A stretch of DNA of 21,458 nt from positions 1 to 21,458 of the IMG/VR virus record IMGVR_UViG_3300030943_000188; one strand, written 5' to 3'. Below, piece after piece: positions 19,138 through 21,458 of the stretch. The notes below the pieces were generated by a model. That model did not search any database, was not told the DNA's origin, and saw nothing but the letters and a program-made list of their open reading frames with translations. This DNA comes from a virus. Both the position numbers and the translations under genes were made by a program. The stretch's first letter is position 1. Every line of letters begins with the position of its first letter.

Positions 19138-19226
19138 TCCCTTAAGTTTTTTAAAGGGGGATGAAGTTACTACTTATACTCCTGCCACGAGAAAGGTTTC
19201 GTCTTATTTAGTTAAAAAATGTTAAA
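19138..19226 (+). repeat. Direct repeat, copy 2
   Basis: This copy starts TCCCTTAAGTTTTTTAAAGG. It has the identical 31-base block at 19156-19186 and the identical 20-base block at 19207-19226, each offset by 236 bases from copy 1. One A is missing before the G-run. Differences between the copies concentrate after CTGCC and in the following GTTT region. It ends about 50 bases before the glycosyltransferase ATG. Confidence 0.85.
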
Positions 19227-19261
19227 AAATAATAGGTGGTTTTTTGATGTAATTGAGTATA

Positions 19262-19269
19262 TATAAAAT
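19262..19269 (+). promoter_or_regulatory. Promoter-like TATAAAAT before the glycosyltransferase
   Basis: TATAAAAT on the plus strand ends eight bases before the ATG at 19278, at the same distance as in the minus-strand P3 leader. It follows a GAGTATA stretch and lacks the TATATTTGCC half of P1-P3. Confidence 0.45.
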
Positions 19270-19277
19270 AAAAACAA

Positions 19278-20330
19278 ATGAAAACAAATAAAATTCTATT
19301 TATATTGAAGAAAAGAAGCGATTATGATCTTACACAAAATTATAATGAGAGTTTAAGCACAGGCTTATATAATTCAGCAAAATTTGTGGATCAAATGCTT
19401 TATTTTGCAGGTATTGAATCAAACATGGTTGTAGTTAATGATAATAATGATATTGATAGAGAGGTAACAAAATATAAACCAACACATGTTATCATTGAAG
19501 CTCTTTGGGTTGTTCCAGAAAAGTTTCAAATACTTCATAAACTTCATCCAAACGTAAAATGGATAATACGCATGCATAGTGAAATCCCATTTATTGCTAA
19601 TGAAGGAAATGCAATGACATGGCTTAGTGAATATGTAAAATATGATAATGTTATAATAGCCTTTAACGCTAAAAGAATTTTTGAAGATTTTAAATTTTAT
19701 ATAAATACACAAAATGATTGGTCATACAAAAAAGATGATAGAGTGATATATTTACCTAATTATTTTCCTCAGGATTATAAAATCAAAAGATTTAATAAAA
19801 ATAATGAAGTTATTAATATAGCATGTTTTGGTGCAATTAGGCCTCTTAAAAACCAACTAAATCAAGCAATAGCAGCCATAAAGTTTGCTGAATGTGTTGG
19901 CAAGATACTTCATTTTCATATCAACATAGGCAGATATGAAATGAAAGGCGATTCTGTTCATAAAAATTTAATCGGACTATTCCAAGAATTGTCAAACCAA
20001 AAACATAAATTAATTGAACATACTTGGATGCCAAGAGAAGAATTTTTGGAATTATGTGAAAGTATGGATATTGGTATGCAAGTATCATTCTCAGAAACTT
20101 TCAATATTGTTGGCGCTGATTTAATAAGCAAAGGTATTCCATTGGTTGGATCACAGGAAATTGGATGGATGAATCCGATATTTATGTCAAACCCAACAAA
20201 TACAAACAGTATTTCATTTAAATTATGGCTTACATATTTTTTATCAAAATTTAACGTGTTAACAAATCAATATCTATTAACATATTATACAAATAAAACT
20301 AAGAAAATATGGGTTAACTATTTTAAATAA
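19278..20330 (+). CDS. GT-B-fold glycosyltransferase (GT4-like, 350 aa)
   Basis: The N-terminal half has Rossmann-like features: KTNKILFILKKRSDYDLTQN, then KPTHVIIEALWVVPEKFQIL, and NVKWIIRMHSEIPF, resembling the acceptor domain of GT4 enzymes. The C-terminal half has IACFGAIRPLKNQLNQAIAA (181-200), where the donor domain typically starts (G-x-x-R-P-x-K-N), and a donor-site segment FSETFNIVGADLISKGIPLV (271-290), close to the usual E-x7-E region. The predicted activity is sugar transfer from a nucleotide sugar. In phages this may decorate DNA, virion proteins or host glycans; which one is unknown here. It starts the plus-strand block and is followed by two hairpins, so it may be a single-gene transcript. 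Confidence 0.82.
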   Translation: MKTNKILFILKKRSDYDLTQNYNESLSTGLYNSAKFVDQMLYFAGIESNMVVVNDNNDIDREVTKYKPTHVIIEALWVVPEKFQILHKLHPNVKWIIRMHSEIPFIANEGNAMTWLSEYVKYDNVIIAFNAKRIFEDFKFYINTQNDWSYKKDDRVIYLPNYFPQDYKIKRFNKNNEVINIACFGAIRPLKNQLNQAIAAIKFAECVGKILHFHINIGRYEMKGDSVHKNLIGLFQELSNQKHKLIEHTWMPREEFLELCESMDIGMQVSFSETFNIVGADLISKGIPLVGSQEIGWMNPIFMSNPTNTNSISFKLWLTYFLSKFNVLTNQYLLTYYTNKTKKIWVNYFK

Positions 20331-20395
20331 TCTATAATAGATTATTATAGATTTTTGATGCCGAGGTAACTTTATGTTTATTTCGGCATTATTTT
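20329..20395 (+). terminator. Two tandem hairpins after the glycosyltransferase
   Basis: The first hairpin is a perfect 11-bp AT-rich stem (20329-20339 with 20343-20353, three-base loop) followed by TTT. It begins inside the TAA stop. The second pairs ATGCCGA (20358-20364) with TCGGCAT (20383-20389) around an 18-base loop and is followed by TATTTTT. The second, with a GC-containing stem and a T-run, looks like an intrinsic terminator. The first may add to it. Confidence 0.65.
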
Positions 20396-20418
20396 TAAAC
20401 AAATCATCTTCTCGGATA

Positions 20419-20426
20419 TATAAGAT
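20419..20426 (+). promoter_or_regulatory. Promoter-like TATAAGAT before the structural gene
   Basis: TATAAGAT lies 11 bases before the ATG at 20438, directly after the terminator region. It is a one-base variant of the TATAAAAT motif found at the other unit starts and close to the T4 late TATAAATA element. It is the only candidate in this leader. Confidence 0.35.
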
Positions 20427-20437
20427 AAAAGCATTAA

Positions 20438-21458
20438 ATGAATAATATAAGTAAATATATCGCTATATCTGATTTTTGTTTGGTTGAATATGAGATGAAC
20501 CGTGATAATGTTACGTTAAATCTTTCTACATTAGGAGCAAAAATAGCTACAACTAAATTAGGAACTAAACAATATTTCAATACCAATAAACCAAATTCAT
20601 TAGGTATAACAAATAATGTGCTTGAATTTAATGCTGAACCTTCAAATTCTTTAAGAACCTCATGGTGGATAAATCCGTTAGACATAACACAATATGTTAA
20701 TTTGTTCGATTCATCTATAAATGTATCAAGTGTAGGACAATATAATCATGATACAATAAAATTACACTTTGTTTCAGGATATAATTTTGACGATATCGCT
20801 GGTTTTTTATGTCAGATAAGAGCGATGAGTGAATCTGGGAACCTTGTGGATCTTTCAAACTTTACATATATAAAACAAGCGGATGCATTAACATCATCCG
20901 CAGTTGTTCAATTTTCATCAAATGTTTTACATCTAGGTAATAAATTTTACGATAAATATATTCTATTTAAAATACCTTCTGTGCAAGCTTTATCATCAGA
21001 TAGGTCTACACTTTTAGGAAATTCATTATTAATAAACGCTTTAAGTGATATTTATATAACATATAGTGAAATAGAAAGCGTAGTAAACAATACATTTATT
21101 GCCAATGAATATTCAAATGTTCAAATACCGGTATCAAGTGTGGCCGATAATTTTAATTGTATCATATATGAATCTACATATGGCGATTTTATTGAATACT
21201 ATGCAACCTGGGCAGATGATGTTATAGGACAACATATGGCAGATATAGAAAGCGGTAGAATAAAATTATATACATCAAATAATCCAAACGATAATTATCA
21301 AGAATTCGCTGATATTTATGGTGAAGCATCTGCCAAGTGGGTGTTAATGCATGAGATATATGTTTATGAAAGTATGATTGGAAACGGTGGTGGAGCATCA
21401 TTATTAACACAAAAATTTGTTTTTACACAGGAGGATAATTTTGCAAGTTCAAATATGT
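20438..21458 (+). CDS. Probable virion structural protein, N-terminal part, cut by window edge
   Basis: An open frame from the ATG at 20438 to the right edge gives 340 residues of a longer protein. The N-terminus reads MNNISKYIAISDFCLVEYEM, with no signal peptide. The body is Ser/Asn/Thr-rich and strand-rich (LRTSWWINPLDITQYVNLFD, then LHFVSGYNFDDIAGFLCQIR). A Gly-rich NGGGASLLTQKF lies near the edge. I recall similar uncharacterised virion proteins in large Bacteroidota phages, beginning NxISKYIAISDFxLLEYExN, but cannot name the part. Tail, neck or baseplate are all possible. The composition and position after the strand switch fit a structural module. A TATAAGAT motif precedes it. Confidence 0.65.
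   Translation, partial: MNNISKYIAISDFCLVEYEMNRDNVTLNLSTLGAKIATTKLGTKQYFNTNKPNSLGITNNVLEFNAEPSNSLRTSWWINPLDITQYVNLFDSSINVSSVGQYNHDTIKLHFVSGYNFDDIAGFLCQIRAMSESGNLVDLSNFTYIKQADALTSSAVVQFSSNVLHLGNKFYDKYILFKIPSVQALSSDRSTLLGNSLLINALSDIYITYSEIESVVNNTFIANEYSNVQIPVSSVADNFNCIIYESTYGDFIEYYATWADDVIGQHMADIESGRIKLYTSNNPNDNYQEFADIYGEASAKWVLMHEIYVYESMIGNGGGASLLTQKFVFTQEDNFASSNM

Larger units (their letters stand above)
18804..19277. other. Divergent non-coding region with repeats
   Basis: This 474-base stretch separates the minus-strand replication genes from the plus-strand genes. It contains the polymerase-fragment promoter candidate, two copies of a repeat of about 90 bases and the glycosyltransferase leader. 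The only notable frame, a 36-codon one from about 19053 that ends in the second repeat, looks accidental. A transcription-control region or replication origin would fit the location, but neither is shown. Confidence 0.6.

Noticed and set aside
19053-19163. 36-codon plus-strand frame starting MNLYTRGLFE and ending in repeat copy 2
   Set aside because: The end is set by the repeat sequence, the start lacks any leader, and copy 1 offers no equivalent frame, so chance is the simpler reading.
20434-20685. Minus-strand frame of 83 codons at the start of the structural gene
   Set aside because: It is antisense to the long open plus-strand frame, which has a promoter-like leader and continues to the edge.
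1-21458. tRNA genes, CRISPR arrays or insertion sequences
   Set aside because: Reading both strands showed no cloverleaf-like GC-rich segments, no regularly spaced short repeats and no transposase-like frames.

Overview
This window looks like the replication and accessory region of a large, T4-related tailed phage, probably one that infects Bacteroidota. The DNA is strongly AT-rich and the genes are small and tightly packed. Start codons lack a clear Shine-Dalgarno sequence, and several operon leaders carry TAnnTTTG-like boxes of the Bacteroidota type. Three minus-strand genes resemble T4 core replication proteins: DNA polymerase gp43 (C-terminal part), recombinase UvsX and helicase gp41 (N-terminal part). 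They lie in the T4 order 43, uvsX, 41. The rest is mainly small phage accessory genes, and many have no recognisable function.

Layout. From 18803 down to 1 everything is on the minus strand. Conserved TATAAAAT-type leader motifs split it into six apparent transcription units: (A) 18803-16220, polymerase C-half, small membrane protein, ADP-ribosyltransferase-like protein and methyltransferase; (B) 16190-11344, including a metallophosphoesterase, a HAD phosphatase and a MazG-like pyrophosphohydrolase; (C) 11297-6716, small proteins and a tandem array of five related genes; (D) 6650-3245, DUF262 protein, SEC-C protein, lipoprotein, a sixth array paralogue and small proteins, ending at a strong terminator (3181-3215); (E) 3131-647, split uvsX and two small genes, ending at a long hairpin (580-629); (F) helicase, from 527 off the left edge. 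A 474-base divergent region (18804-19277) holds a direct repeat of about 90 bases. To its right the strand switches: a glycosyltransferase (19278-20330), two hairpins, and the start of a likely virion structural gene that runs off the right edge.

The most interesting content is two different split inteins in replication proteins. UvsX is broken inside its ATP-binding P-loop. The upstream gene ends with a 26-residue intein N-fragment and the next gene begins with a 165-residue intein C-fragment. The two genes are in the same frame, separated only by TAA and one codon. The polymerase gene at 17838-18803 begins with a 47-residue intein C-fragment followed by the region after catalytic motif C (GDTD/S). 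Its N-terminal partner is not in the window and cannot be immediately upstream, because the strand switches there. If both inteins work, this phage needs protein trans-splicing to make both its polymerase and its recombinase.

Five genes of 41-58 codons were found by reading the gaps between longer genes (9193-9327, 12149-12325, 15631-15789, 16220-16369, 17713-17838). All five fit their neighbours with touching or overlapping stop and start codons.
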